Below the pieces are notes generated by a model that saw only the letters and a list, made by a program, of their open reading frames with translations, was not told where the DNA came from and searched no databases. A stretch of DNA of 56,085 nucleotides from positions 1-56,085 of the forward strand of contig CALVDR010000016.1 in NCBI GenBank assembly GCA_944326365.1, written 5' to 3'. Shown piece by piece: positions 29,068 through 37,492 of the stretch (position 1 is its first letter; every line of letters begins with the position of its first letter). A program made the position numbers and the translations under genes. This DNA comes from an uncultured Bacteroidales bacterium (lineage in GTDB: Bacteria > Bacteroidota > Bacteroidia > Bacteroidales > UBA932).

Positions 29068-29592
29068 CTATTCTCTTTCTGAAAGTGTCTTGACGATGCC
29101 TGCCAGTTTGCCGCCTGCTGACTGGAGAGCAGATACGACATTGCGTGCAGGAGACTGGAGGAGTCCGACAATCTCGCCGATGAGTTCCTCGCGGGACTTG
29201 ATATTGCAGAGTTCGCCGAGCTTGTCTGCGCCTACAAATGCGCATTCCTGTACATATGCTCCTTTGAGAGCAGGTTTCTCGTTCCCGTCATCAGCATATT
29301 TCTTGATGAGTTTTGCCGGTGCGTTCGGAGTAACGGTGTACATGATGGCTGTAGGGCCTTCCAGTGTTCCGAGCAGCTGACTTGCTTCTTCGTTTCCGAG
29401 CTTTTCTATAGCCTTGTAGAAAAGGGTGTTTTTTACTACGATGAGTTTGATATCCTTTTCGAAGCAGTCGCGGCGGAGTTTTGCAGTCTGTTCAGCATTC
29501 AGTCCGGAGATATCCGTAATGTAGAAATTAGGGGTCTCCTGGATTTGTGCTGATATTGATTCAAGTACTTGCGCTTTTTCTTCTTTTCTCAT
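29068..29592 (-). CDS. rplJ: 50S ribosomal protein L10
   Basis: 174 residues, usual length. The N-terminal rRNA-binding domain contains MRKEEKAQVLESISAQIQE and LRRDCFEKDIKLIVVKNTL; the C-terminal helix that carries the L7/L12 dimers is at the end. The gap to rplA is only 14 bp, so there is no long L10 leader here. Autoregulation by such a leader, if any, would have to lie elsewhere. Confidence 0.98.
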   Translation of the reverse strand: MRKEEKAQVLESISAQIQETPNFYITDISGLNAEQTAKLRRDCFEKDIKLIVVKNTLFYKAIEKLGNEEASQLLGTLEGPTAIMYTVTPNAPAKLIKKYADDGNEKPALKGAYVQECAFVGADKLGELCNIKSREELIGEIVGLLQSPARNVVSALQSAGGKLAGIVKTLSERE

Positions 29593-29606
29593 AACATTGA
29601 ATTTAT

Positions 29607-30308
29607 TTATTCAGCACTACTGAATGATTTGATATCTAACTGGATTCCAGGACTCATCGTAGAGCAGATTGAAGCACTCTTGAGATAAGTTCCTTTGAGG
29701 GACTGCGGTTTCAGCTTCATGACTGCTGAAATCAGTTCCTGGGCGTTCTCGCAGATCTGCTGTGCAGTGAATGATGCCTTGCCGATAGCTGCGTGTACGA
29801 TTCCCGTCTTGTCGACCTTGAAGTCGATCTTACCTGCCTTCACTTCCTTGACAGCGTTTCCTATTTCCATAGTCACGGTACCTGTCTTAGGGTTAGGCAT
29901 AAGTCCTCTCGGACCGAGAATCCTACCGATAGCACCTACTTTTGCCATCACTGACGGTGTACAGATAATGACATCCACGTCAGTCCATCCACCTTTGATC
30001 TTGTCGATATATTCGTCAAGACCTACATAGTCAGCACCTGCTTCCTTTGCTTCTGTCTCCTTGTCAGGTGTACAGAGAACCAGTACCCTTGTCTGCTTGC
30101 CTGTTCCGTTAGGGAGAGTGACTACGCCACGTACCATCTGGTTCGCCTTGCGTGGGTCTACTCCCAGGTTCATGGTAAGTTCTATTGAAGCATCGAATTT
30201 AGTGTAAGTGATATCCTTGACAACTTCACATGCTTCAGACAGCTTATATTGTTTGGCCGCATCGTATTTGGCCATCACCATTTTTTGGTTTTTTGTAAGT
30301 TTGCTCAT
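29607..30308 (-). CDS. rplA: 50S ribosomal protein L1
   Basis: 233 residues with the conserved [16 protein letters not shown] loop and [19 protein letters not shown]. It binds 23S rRNA at the E-site side and in other bacteria represses the L11-L1 transcript. It starts 14 bp after rplK. Confidence 0.98.
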   Translation of the reverse strand: MSKLTKNQKMVMAKYDAAKQYKLSEACEVVKDITYTKFDASIELTMNLGVDPRKANQMVRGVVTLPNGTGKQTRVLVLCTPDKETEAKEAGADYVGLDEYIDKIKGGWTDVDVIICTPSVMAKVGAIGRILGPRGLMPNPKTGTVTMEIGNAVKEVKAGKIDFKVDKTGIVHAAIGKASFTAQQICENAQELISAVMKLKPQSLKGTYLKSASICSTMSPGIQLDIKSFSSAE

Positions 30309-30322
30309 TTTGCGTGTGATTT

Positions 30323-30766
30323 TTAGATGTCAGCTGGAAATTCACCTTCCACTTTGATACCCATGCTTCTTGCTGTGCCGGCTACCATGGTCATGGCAGA
30401 TTTCAGCGTAAATGCGTTGAGATCCGGCATCTTTGACTCGGCAATGGTTTTCACCTGATCCCAGGTGATGGTTGCCACCTTGTTTCTGTTCGGCTGATCC
30501 GAGCCTTTTGATATCTTGGCAGCTTCTTTCAACTGTACAGCTACAGGCGGCTGCTTTACTTCAAAAGAAAATGACTTGTCGCTGTAGACTGTAATCACTA
30601 CAGGCAATACTTTACCAGCGCTGTCCTGAGTGCGGGCATTGAACTGCTTGCAGAAATCCATGATGTTCAGACCCTTCGAACCGAGTGCCGGTCCTACTGG
30701 AGGTGATGGATTTGCTGCGCCACCTTTGATCTGGAGTTTGATAAACCCGGTAACTTCTTTTGCCAT
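30323..30766 (-). CDS. rplK: 50S ribosomal protein L11
   Basis: 147 residues. The N-terminal Pro-rich segment ([20 protein letters not shown]) and C-terminal rRNA-binding domain ([19 protein letters not shown]) are both present. It organises the GTPase-associated centre of 23S rRNA. It follows nusG after 8 bp. Confidence 0.98.
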   Translation of the reverse strand: MAKEVTGFIKLQIKGGAANPSPPVGPALGSKGLNIMDFCKQFNARTQDSAGKVLPVVITVYSDKSFSFEVKQPPVAVQLKEAAKISKGSDQPNRNKVATITWDQVKTIAESKMPDLNAFTLKSAMTMVAGTARSMGIKVEGEFPADI

Positions 30767-30774
30767 AATTTTGA

Positions 30775-31359
30775 TTATTCTTTAGTTACTTGTGTAAAGT
30801 TGAGTTCGAGCAGTGTCTTTCTGCCGAAGATCATAACCATCACTTTGAGTTTGCTTCTGTCTTCAACTATCTCCTCTACAGTTCCGTCGAAACCGCTGAA
30901 AGGTCCGTCTGTGATCTTCACTGCTTCTCCGATCTTGTAGTCGACTATGGTTTCCCCTTCGTTGCCGGCCTTCTCATCCTGCTCTCCGAGAATCCTCTTT
31001 ACTTCGGAATCCCTGAGCGGAATAGGAATCTTTTCTTCCTGGGCCTTGCCGTTGCCTCTGCTGACATCTCTCTTCTCAGTCAGAAAACCTGACATGTGCG
31101 GCACCTCATTTCTGATTATGTACTGCAGTTCTCCCGTGAGTTCAGCTTCTATCAGAACATAACCCGGATAGAAAAGACGCTCCTGGGCGATTCTTTTTCC
31201 ATCTTTGATTCTGTAGACTTTCTCAGTAGGGACCAATACCTGTGATACATAATCCTGAAGTCCGCACCTCTCGATTTCCTTCTCGAGATATTCCTTGGCT
31301 TTCTTTTCCTTACCGCCGGCTGCTCTCAGTACATACCACTTTTTGTTGTTTTCACTCAT
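30775..31359 (-). CDS. nusG: Transcription elongation/termination factor NusG
   Basis: 194 residues. The NGN domain at the N-terminus reads [20 protein letters not shown] and includes [18 protein letters not shown]. The C-terminal KOW domain reads [20 protein letters not shown]. It links RNA polymerase with Rho and the ribosome. It starts 13 bp after secE, in the usual secE-nusG pair. Confidence 0.98.
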   Translation of the reverse strand: MSENNKKWYVLRAAGGKEKKAKEYLEKEIERCGLQDYVSQVLVPTEKVYRIKDGKRIAQERLFYPGYVLIEAELTGELQYIIRNEVPHMSGFLTEKRDVSRGNGKAQEEKIPIPLRDSEVKRILGEQDEKAGNEGETIVDYKIGEAVKITDGPFSGFDGTVEEIVEDRSKLKVMVMIFGRKTLLELNFTQVTKE

Positions 31360-31372
31360 AGTATATAACTGA

Positions 31373-31561
31373 TTACATGGTATAGATGAATGTCATCAGA
31401 TGACGGAAAGCAAAGTCCATAGCGAAAATGACAACTGCAAAGACCACCGTAGCTATCATAACGAGCAACGCTGAACTCTGAAGCTTATCCCAAGTCGGCC
31501 ATGATACTTTCTTGGTCAACTCAGTATAGGACTCTTTAAGATAGTTTATGAACTTTCTCAT
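31373..31561 (-). CDS. secE: Preprotein translocase subunit SecE
   Basis: 62 residues: a short amphipathic helix (FINYLKESYTELTKKVSWPT, the conserved SecE block) followed by a single membrane segment (~29-50). This is the one-TM form usual outside the gammaproteobacteria. It is a subunit of the SecYEG channel and lies between tRNA-Trp and nusG. Confidence 0.97.
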   Translation of the reverse strand: MRKFINYLKESYTELTKKVSWPTWDKLQSSALLVMIATVVFAVVIFAMDFAFRHLMTFIYTM

Positions 31562-31644
31562 CTTTACTTTTAATGGACATTGCGAATTGGAAGCTTAATG
31601 CAACGTCTGTTAAACAATTACCAAATCGTAACCTTTGATATTTG

Positions 31645-31715
31645 CAGGGGAACCAGGATTCGAACCCAGACTAAAGGTTTTGGAGACCTCTGTACTACCC
31701 TTATACTATTCCCCT
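31645..31715 (-). tRNA. tRNA-Trp (CCA anticodon)
   Basis: A full cloverleaf is seen on the minus strand: acceptor AGGGGAA/TTCCCCT, discriminator G, anticodon loop CTCCAAA giving CCA, and T-loop TTCGAAT. The 3' CCA is not encoded. It is placed between tuf and secE, as in many bacteria. Confidence 0.97.
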
Positions 31716-31717
31716 AT

Positions 31718-31838
31718 AAATTGATTTTTAAGGCGGTCTGCTTCGTCACTGCTTGCATCGGAAATCCTCATTTACAGAAGTAAACTCCGGTTTCCTCTTC
31801 TTCACGTTCCTTGCATCCCATCCTTAAAAACTCAATTT
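31718..31838. repeat. Foldback repeat, copy A
   Basis: The outer arms AAATTGATTTTTAAGG (31718-31733) and CCTTAAAAACTCAATTT (31822-31838) pair over 16 bp with one bulge. Inner pairs are GGAAA (31760-31764)/TTTCC (31791-31795) and a central TTTAC-AGAA-GTAAA hairpin. It shares its 3' part (GTTCCTTGCATCC) with copy B. No coding signal was seen. Confidence 0.7.
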
Positions 31839-31842
31839 CTTA

Positions 31843-31955
31843 TTGAATTTTTAATGGATTGCTTCGTTTCTGCTCAGACTCGAAGTTCCTCACATACGGA
31901 ATTATGCTGCGGACTTTTCGCTTCGCGTTCCTTGCATCCGACCTTAAAAATCCAA
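31843..31955. repeat. Foldback repeat, copy B
   Basis: The outer arms TTGAATTTTTAATGG (31843-31857) and CCTTAAAAATCCAA (31942-31955) pair with small imperfections. The central hairpin is CATA-CGGAAT-TATG at 31893-31906, different in sequence from copy A but at the same place. It lies between tRNA-Trp and the tuf terminator. Confidence 0.65.
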
Positions 31956-31980
31956 TTTCTTCAATGAACTTTTTAAAAAT

Positions 31981-32006
31981 GAGGGGTGTCGGTGAGGACA
32001 CCCCTC
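31981..32006 (-). terminator. Rho-independent terminator after tuf
   Basis: A 10-bp perfect stem GAGGGGTGTC/GACACCCCTC with a 6-base loop lies 21 bp beyond the tuf stop. On the leftward transcript it is followed by ATTTTTAAAAAG. Confidence 0.88.
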
Positions 32007-32027
32007 GAAAATATATCCTGAAAATGA

Positions 32028-33215
32028 TTATTCAAGAATCTTGGTTACCTGACCGGCACCTACTGTACGACCGCCTTCACGGATTGCGAAACGAAGACCT
32101 TCGTTAAGTGCTACCGGATAGATGAGATCTACAGTGATGGTTACGTTATCGCCAGGCATTACCATCTCAGTTCCCTCTGGAAGAGTGATCTCTCCTGTGA
32201 TGTCGAGGGTACGGATGAAGAACTGAGGACGATAGTGGTTGTGGAATGGAGTATGACGGCCACCTTCGTCTTTCTTCAGTACGTAAATCTCAGCCTGGAA
32301 TTTCTGGTGAGGATGGATAGTACCTGGTTTTGCAAGTACCTGACCTCTCTTGATTTCCTTCTTGTCGATACCACGGAGAAGAAGACCTACGTTGTCACCG
32401 GCCTCTCCTTCATCGAGGATCTTACGGAACATCTCGACACCTGTTACGACTGTCTTCTTAGGCTCTTCACCGAGACCTACGATTTCAACTTCGTCACCAG
32501 TGTGTACAACACCTGTCTCGATACGGCCTGTTGCTACAGTACCACGTCCAGTGATAGAGAAGATGTCCTCGATAGGCATCAGGAACGGTTTCTCGTTGTC
32601 CCTTGGAGGGATAGGAATGTACTCGTCAACAGCGTTCATGAGTTCCATGATCTTTTCCTCATACTGTGGGTCGCCGTTGAGTGCACCGAGTGCAGAACCG
32701 CGGATAACCGGAGCGTTGTCGCCATCGAAACCGTAGAATGAGAGGAGGTCACGGATTTCCATCTCTACGAGGTCGAGCATCTCAGCATCGTCTACAAGGT
32801 CAACCTTGTTCATGAAAACGACGATTCTAGGAACGTTTACCTGACGTGCGAGAAGGATGTGCTCACGAGTCTGAGGCATAGGACCGTCAGTAGCTGCCAC
32901 AACGAGGATGGCACCATCCATCTGAGCGGCACCTGTTACCATGTTCTTCACATAGTCGGCGTGGCCCGGGCAGTCAACGTGTGCATAGTGACGTGTTGCA
33001 GTCTGATATTCTACGTGTGCGGTGTTAATAGTAATACCACGCTCTTTCTCCTCAGGAGCGTTATCGATAGAGTCAAATGAACGAAGCTCTGACAGACCCT
33101 GTTTTGCAAGCACAGTAGTGATTGCAGCTGTCAAAGTAGTCTTACCGTGGTCAACGTGGCCGATAGTACCGATGTTAACGTGCGGTTTGTCTCTTTTAAA
33201 GGTTTCTTTAGCCAT
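32028..33215 (-). CDS. tuf: Elongation factor Tu
   Basis: 395 residues, full length. The G motifs are intact: [24 protein letters not shown] and GSALGAL; the C-terminal domains end [11 protein letters not shown]. It delivers aminoacyl-tRNA to the ribosome. It follows tRNA-Thr(GGT) after 43 bp and has its own terminator, so the tRNAs and tuf probably form one transcript. Confidence 0.99.
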   Translation of the reverse strand: MAKETFKRDKPHVNIGTIGHVDHGKTTLTAAITTVLAKQGLSELRSFDSIDNAPEEKERGITINTAHVEYQTATRHYAHVDCPGHADYVKNMVTGAAQMDGAILVVAATDGPMPQTREHILLARQVNVPRIVVFMNKVDLVDDAEMLDLVEMEIRDLLSFYGFDGDNAPVIRGSALGALNGDPQYEEKIMELMNAVDEYIPIPPRDNEKPFLMPIEDIFSITGRGTVATGRIETGVVHTGDEVEIVGLGEEPKKTVVTGVEMFRKILDEGEAGDNVGLLLRGIDKKEIKRGQVLAKPGTIHPHQKFQAEIYVLKKDEGGRHTPFHNHYRPQFFIRTLDITGEITLPEGTEMVMPGDNVTITVDLIYPVALNEGLRFAIREGGRTVGAGQVTKILE

Positions 33216-33258
33216 AATTAAATATTTTAATTGAGTATTATATACACAAAAAAAGCAG

Positions 33259-33330
33259 AGCCGGTGATGAGATTTGAACTCATGACCTCTTCCTTACCAA
33301 GGAAGCGCTCTACCCCTGAGCTACACTGGC
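33259..33330 (-). tRNA. tRNA-Thr (GGT anticodon)
   Basis: Cloverleaf on the minus strand with acceptor GCCAGTG/CACCGGC, discriminator T, anticodon stem CTTCC/GGAAG and loop TTGGTAA (anticodon GGT). Acceptor position 4-69 is an A-C mismatch where a G-C pair is expected. Confidence 0.95.
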
Positions 33331-33339
33331 GTAGTATTG

Positions 33340-33412
33340 AGCGGAAGACGAGGTTCGAACCCGCGACCCTTAGCTTGGAAGGCTAATGCTCTACCAACTG
33401 AGCTACTTCCGC
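33340..33412 (-). tRNA. tRNA-Gly (TCC anticodon)
   Basis: Minus-strand cloverleaf with perfect acceptor GCGGAAG/CTTCCGC, anticodon stem TTAGC/GCTAA and loop CTTCCAA giving TCC. It is 9 bp from tRNA-Thr(GGT). Confidence 0.97.
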
Positions 33413-33427
33413 TTTTTTCTTCGTTTC

Positions 33428-33537
33428 TTTCGGGCGATTTCCGCGTCGGACTTCGCATTCCCGGTCGGTCATTTACGGAAGTAAACTCCCTTCCTCGCCG
33501 CTCGTCCTTCTTGAACTCATCCCGAAATAAACTTCAG
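33428..33537. repeat. Foldback repeat, copy C (subfamily 1)
   Basis: The outer arms are TTTCGGG (33428-33434) and CCCGAAA (33531-33537). The central hairpin TTTAC-GGAA-GTAAA is at 33472-33485. It shares long blocks with copy F (GGGCGATT, CGTCGGACTTCGCAT, TCATCCCGAAAT). It lies between tRNA-Tyr and tRNA-Gly. Confidence 0.7.
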
Positions 33538-33550
33538 ACCTTTTGTTATC

Positions 33551-33585
33551 TTTCGGGCGATTCCCGCGTCGGACTTCGCCGAAAA
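33551..33585. repeat. Foldback repeat, copy D (internally deleted)
   Basis: It begins TTTCGGGCGATTCCCGCGTC like copy C and ends CCGAAA at 33579-33584, with the whole central hairpin missing. The two outer arms are retained. It sits directly before the 3' end of tRNA-Tyr on the plus strand. Confidence 0.6.
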
Positions 33586-33589
33586 ATTG

Positions 33590-33672
33590 TGGGAGAAGAT
33601 GGATTCGAACCACCGAAGGTATAAACCAGCAGATTTACAGTCTGCCCCATTTGGCCACTCTGGTATTCTCCC
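33590..33672 (-). tRNA. tRNA-Tyr (GTA anticodon)
   Basis: Class II tRNA on the minus strand, 83 nt, with acceptor GGGAGAA/TTCTCCC, discriminator A, anticodon stem GCAGA/TCTGC around loop CTGTAAA (GTA), and a long variable arm. Confidence 0.97.
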
Positions 33673-33685
33673 GTTTTTTTGTTTT

Positions 33686-33785
33686 ATTTTGCGGTCTTCT
33701 GCGTTGGACTTCGCATCCTCGGTCAGTCATTTACACCAGTAAACTCCTTCCCTCGTCGCTTGTCCGCCTTGAAGCCCGTCAAAAT
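33686..33785. repeat. Foldback repeat, copy E (subfamily 2)
   Basis: The outer arms ATTTTGCGG (33686-33694) and CCCGTCAAAAT (33775-33785) pair with a bulge. The central hairpin TTTAC-ACCA-GTAAA is at 33730-33743. Nearly identical blocks recur in copy G (CTTCTGCGTTGGACTTCG; CTCGTCGCTTGTCCGCCTTG). Confidence 0.7.
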
Positions 33786-33809
33786 AATTCCAAAATCTTT
33801 TTTCGTTTC

Positions 33810-33908
33810 TTTCGGGCGATTCCTTCGTCGGACTTCGCATCCTCGCTCCTCACAACCTCCAGGTTGCTACGTCGTTCGTCGCTTGTCCTTCTTGGACTCA
33901 TCCCGAAA
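33810..33908. repeat. Foldback repeat, copy F (subfamily 1)
   Basis: The outer arms are TTTCGGG (33810-33816) and CCCGAAA (33902-33908). The central hairpin is CAACCT-CC-AGGTTG (33853-33866), unlike the TTTAC/GTAAA of other copies but in the same place. Confidence 0.7.
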
Positions 33909-33927
33909 TATACTTCAAAATCTTGTT

Positions 33928-34010
33928 TTTTGCGGTCTTCTGCGTTGGACTTCGATTTACACCAGTAAACTCCTTCCCTCGTCGCTTGTCCGCCTTGAAG
34001 TTCGCCAAAA
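33928..34010. repeat. Foldback repeat, copy G (subfamily 2, shortened left half)
   Basis: The left arm TTTTGCGG (33928-33935) and the right arm around GCCAAAA (34004-34010) pair imperfectly. The central hairpin TTTAC-ACCA-GTAAA is at 33956-33969. Relative to copy E about 20 bases before the hairpin are missing. It lies before the tRNA-Thr(TGT) gene. Confidence 0.65.
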
Positions 34011-34036
34011 TCACTTCAAAATCTTTCAAAAAACTG

Positions 34037-34110
34037 AGCCGATGGAGGGAATCGAACCCACGACCCCGAGATTACAAATCACGTGCTCTAGCCAACTGAG
34101 CTACATCGGC
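34037..34110 (-). tRNA. tRNA-Thr (TGT anticodon)
   Basis: Minus-strand cloverleaf with acceptor GCCGATG/CATCGGC, discriminator T and loop TTTGTAA (TGT). The anticodon stem CGTGA/TCTCG has one T-T mismatch at 29-41. It is the first gene of the tRNA-tuf transcript, 40 bp after a strong promoter. Confidence 0.95.
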
Positions 34111-34149
34111 GAAACCCTCATAAACCCTGAGTGATTTCGAAAGGGATTG

Positions 34150-34180
34150 CAAAGATAGGGATTATTTCTAAATCTCCAAA
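34150..34180 (-). promoter_or_regulatory. Consensus Bacteroidota promoter of the tRNA-tuf cluster
   Basis: On the minus strand, TTTG (34180-34177), a 19-bp spacer and TATCTTTG (34157-34150) match the Bacteroidota -33/-7 consensus TTTG-N19-21-TAnnTTTG exactly. It points at tRNA-Thr(TGT), whose 5' end is at 34110. Confidence 0.9.
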
Positions 34181-34198
34181 ACTTTTCATTCTTTTTGA

Positions 34199-36082
34199 TT
34201 AAAATTTTCCCATTTCCTCCTTCATTGCAGCATATATCCCTTCTGTATCGTATCCGCACTCGGCCCGCAGTTCCTTCTGGGATCCTTGCCCTATGAATCT
34301 GTCCGGGATGCCGAGGGCATGTACTCTTATCCCGAGCCCGTGAGAAGCCACGTACTCCGATACCTCTCCGAAAAGCCCTCCTTTGATGCATCCGTCTTCT
34401 ATGGTGATGACCGAACTGAAACCGTCCGCGATTCCGGCAAGCATTTCTTCGTCCATCGGTTTCAGATACCTTATATTATATACTGCGGGACATATGCCGG
34501 TTTCTTCCCGGAGCCTGACAGCCGTCTCGTATGCCCTGTTGGCTACAGGTCCGGCGCAGATTACTGCCACCTTTTCCCCATCCGTCATCTTTTCGCCTTT
34601 CCCAGGGACGAGCTCTTCGAATTCCGTCATCCTCCACTCCACCCCTTCGCCATATCCTCTCGGATAACGTATGATGAACGGTCCTGAATCATGTCTGTAT
34701 GCAGTGTACATCATGTTTTTCAGTTCGAGTTCGTTTCTCGGGACTGCCAATGTCATCCCGGGAATGCTCCTGTATGCTGCCAGATCGAAACTTCCGTGGT
34801 GTGTCGCCCCGTCTTCTCCGACAAGTCCGGCCCTGTCGAAGCACAGTACGACGCCGAGACTCTGCAAGGCGGCGTCATGGATGATCTGGTCATAGGCCCT
34901 CTGTGAAAACGAAGAGTATATATTGCAGAACGGTTTCATTCCGGAAGCTGCAAGTCCTGCCGAGAATGTCACCGCGTGTTCTTCCTCTATTCCGACATCG
35001 AAAAATCTTTCAGGTATTTCCTTGGCCAGAATGTTCATTCCGCAGCCGGAGGCCATGGCCGGCGTCACACCCACTATCCTGCTGTCTTTCCTGGCCAGTT
35101 CCAGGAGGACCTCGCCGAAAACATCCTGATACCGGCTTTCCTTGTGCCCCGACGGGGCAATCCGTTTTCCTGTATGCGGGTCGAACATCCCGGGGGCATG
35201 CCATGCTGTCTGGTCTTCCTCTGCAGGGGCAAAGCCTTTTCCTTTTGTCGTGATCGTATGAAGGATCAGAGGGCCTTTGAGTTCTTTCAGTTTCCTCAGA
35301 GTATGGATCACCTGGGCGATGTCATTTCCGTCGATCGGACCGAAATATCTGAAACCGAGAGCCTCGAAAAGGTCGCCGCCTGACTTCTTGACCAGGGACG
35401 ACTTGGCGCTGATCACCATTTCCTGAATCGCCTTCCTGATTTTCCCTTCACCGATCCTGTTCCAGATGTGGGTCTTGATTCTGTTGTATGTAGGATCAGT
35501 GGTGAGTTTCAGGAGATGTTCGTGAACGGCACCTATGTTTTTGTCTATGGAGATGTTGTTGTCGTTTATGATGACCAGCAGGTCAGCCTTGCTGCTACCG
35601 GCATTGTTCAGCCCTTCGAAAGCAAGGCCTCCCGAGAGGGCGCCGTCGCCTATCAGCGCCACTACTTTTTCTTTGAGTCCCCTCATCATAGCAGCGGAGG
35701 CGAGGCCGAGAGCTGCCGATATGGATGTGGATGAATGACCGGCTCCGAAAGCGTCGTATTCGCTTTCAGCCATTCTCGTGAAACCGCTGATTCCGTCCTT
35801 TTTCCTGTTTTTCCTGAAAATTTCCTTTCGCCCGGTGATGATTTTGTGTGCATATGCCTGGTGTCCGACATCGAATACGATTTTGTCCCGGGGGGAATCA
35901 TAGACATAGTGAAAGCCTACTATCAGTTCCACAGCCCCGAGACTGGAGCCGAGGTGTCCCGGATTAGTGGCGCAGCACTCTATCATGTAGTCGCGGATTT
36001 CCGCGCACAGCTGCTTCAGCTCTTCTATGCCCAGTCTTTTCAGGTCAGAAGGATAATTGACTTTGTCAAGCAGTTTATACAT
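34199..36082 (-). CDS. dxs: 1-deoxy-D-xylulose-5-phosphate synthase
   Basis: 627 residues. The thiamine-diphosphate site is IGDGALSGGLAFEGLNNAG; the family blocks GHLGSSLGAVELI, FDVGHQAYAHKIITGR, THHGSFDLA and the catalytic-Glu region GIEEEHAVTFSAGLAASG are intact. It joins pyruvate and glyceraldehyde-3-phosphate in the first step of the MEP isoprenoid pathway. It starts 4 bp after the stop of the upstream MFS gene, so it is at the end of the purA-MFS-MFS-dxs run. Its stop is 19 bp from the -33 box of the tRNA promoter. Confidence 0.98.
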   Translation of the reverse strand: MYKLLDKVNYPSDLKRLGIEELKQLCAEIRDYMIECCATNPGHLGSSLGAVELIVGFHYVYDSPRDKIVFDVGHQAYAHKIITGRKEIFRKNRKKDGISGFTRMAESEYDAFGAGHSSTSISAALGLASAAMMRGLKEKVVALIGDGALSGGLAFEGLNNAGSSKADLLVIINDNNISIDKNIGAVHEHLLKLTTDPTYNRIKTHIWNRIGEGKIRKAIQEMVISAKSSLVKKSGGDLFEALGFRYFGPIDGNDIAQVIHTLRKLKELKGPLILHTITTKGKGFAPAEEDQTAWHAPGMFDPHTGKRIAPSGHKESRYQDVFGEVLLELARKDSRIVGVTPAMASGCGMNILAKEIPERFFDVGIEEEHAVTFSAGLAASGMKPFCNIYSSFSQRAYDQIIHDAALQSLGVVLCFDRAGLVGEDGATHHGSFDLAAYRSIPGMTLAVPRNELELKNMMYTAYRHDSGPFIIRYPRGYGEGVEWRMTEFEELVPGKGEKMTDGEKVAVICAGPVANRAYETAVRLREETGICPAVYNIRYLKPMDEEMLAGIADGFSSVITIEDGCIKGGLFGEVSEYVASHGLGIRVHALGIPDRFIGQGSQKELRAECGYDTEGIYAAMKEEMGKF

Positions 36083-36086
36083 TATT

Positions 36087-37472
36087 TCATTTCTTGTTAG
36101 GCCGGTCTATTTCGAGTTCCGGATGCTTCCGGGATGACAGTATCAGCAGGACCGCTACCGCTACTGCCGCGATTCCGAGTCCTATGAAAATGTATTCGGC
36201 ATTCACGGCTGCAGCTATTTCCTGGCTTCTGTTTCCGGCTTCGGTCACGGTATTCCTGAAAATCATGCCTACGAATATCGGAACAAGCAGCATTCCCATG
36301 TTCTGTATCCAGTATACCAGCGAGTATGCTGTCCCGAGATTCCGGTCGGGTATGATCTTGGGCACTGTCGGCCACATGGCCGACGGAACCAGCGAGTAGC
36401 CTATGCCGAGCATGGAGATCGCCAGATAGCCGTAGAAAGCGACACCTTGCGGTGCAAAGGCCATCACAAGATGTGCGGCCAGCACCAGAACCGCTCCGGT
36501 GAGCATCCATCCGGTGGCCTTGCCTGCCTTGTCTACCAAAGCTCCGAAAAAGGGAGTGAACACTACCGTGAAGAACGGAATCATCGTGATCATCCATTTG
36601 GCAGAATCCACATCCATGCCGAATCGCGGAATCACTATGGAAGTCCCGAATTTCTTGAAGGATATGATGCAGCAGTAGAAAAAGACGCAGAGGAATGCTA
36701 TCATCAGAAATCTCGGATTCGTCAGCACTTTCAGAATGTCTGAAAACCTGAACCTGTCTTCTTCTTTCACGGCCCCTCTTCCGGAACTGATTCCCGCATC
36801 CTTGTCAAACGCTGCATCCATGGCTGTGAAAATGCCCCAAAGGATACCGCCGGCCAGAAGGAGTCCGAGCCCGGTAATGGCCGGCCGTGCCGTTTCCATC
36901 AGGCTGTACATTTCACCTTCAGCCTTCTGTGCCACAAGTACCGGCGCCAGTATGAAGGCTGTTGCGGTCCCCAGACGGGCTATGGCGAGCTGAAGCCCCA
37001 TGGCGAGGGCTACATTCCTGCCCTTGAACCACTTTGCTATGGATCTTGTGACGGCTACACCGGCTATTTCACTTCCGAGCCCGAAAACCATGCAGCCGAT
37101 GTATGCTATGGTGAGGGACGTCTCGGGAGCGAATCCTGAAACCAGTGCGGTGAACACTGTCAGTGCCCCCAATACCATCAGTCCTACGAATATGGAACCG
37201 ACAAGCCTTACCCCGAATATATCCAGAAGCACTCCGCAGACCACCAGTCCTCCGCAGACGCACAGGAATGAGTAGCCTCCTGCATAGAAACCGTAGTCCC
37301 CGCTGTCCCATCCAAGTTCCAGCATCGCCGGATTCTGGAAAATGTGGGACAGGGTGGAGAACATGTCATCAAAAAAATATGATGCGAACATCGGTACCAC
37401 GAGACATGCCAGAGCTATCCAGCAGGCTGTGGTACTTCTGCTTATGCCGGTATTTTTCATATTATGTCCCAT
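36087..37472 (-). CDS. Major facilitator superfamily transporter (first of a tandem pair)
   Basis: 461 residues with about 12 hydrophobic segments; an ATG at 37460 is an alternative start. The loop between segments 2 and 3 and the large central cytoplasmic loop (~215-240, KDAGISSGRGAVKEEDRF) fit the MFS. It resembles its upstream neighbour in layout (GWDSGDYGFYAGGYSFL versus GWDSGVFGTYAASEYIL; the IAKWFKG.. block; PSAMWPTVPKIIPDRNLGTA versus PAALWPSVPKIIDEKILGSA), so the two are tandem paralogues. The substrate is unknown; OFA-like carboxylate carriers are one possibility. It lies 20 bp after the other MFS gene and 4 bp before dxs. Confidence 0.87.
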   Translation of the reverse strand: MGHNMKNTGISRSTTACWIALACLVVPMFASYFFDDMFSTLSHIFQNPAMLELGWDSGDYGFYAGGYSFLCVCGGLVVCGVLLDIFGVRLVGSIFVGLMVLGALTVFTALVSGFAPETSLTIAYIGCMVFGLGSEIAGVAVTRSIAKWFKGRNVALAMGLQLAIARLGTATAFILAPVLVAQKAEGEMYSLMETARPAITGLGLLLAGGILWGIFTAMDAAFDKDAGISSGRGAVKEEDRFRFSDILKVLTNPRFLMIAFLCVFFYCCIISFKKFGTSIVIPRFGMDVDSAKWMITMIPFFTVVFTPFFGALVDKAGKATGWMLTGAVLVLAAHLVMAFAPQGVAFYGYLAISMLGIGYSLVPSAMWPTVPKIIPDRNLGTAYSLVYWIQNMGMLLVPIFVGMIFRNTVTEAGNRSQEIAAAVNAEYIFIGLGIAAVAVAVLLILSSRKHPELEIDRPNKK

Positions 37473-37492
37473 GGTCGGCCGTCAGTCGGAAT

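Noticed and set aside
31718..34010. CRISPR array from the repeated spacer elements
   Set aside because: The units are ~100 nt, foldback, diverged and without regular unique spacers; no cas genes are nearby.
33337..34134. Plus-strand open frames across the tRNA region with repeated peptide-like blocks
   Set aside because: They run antisense through tRNA genes and the foldback repeats; the peptide repetition is a by-product of the DNA repeat.
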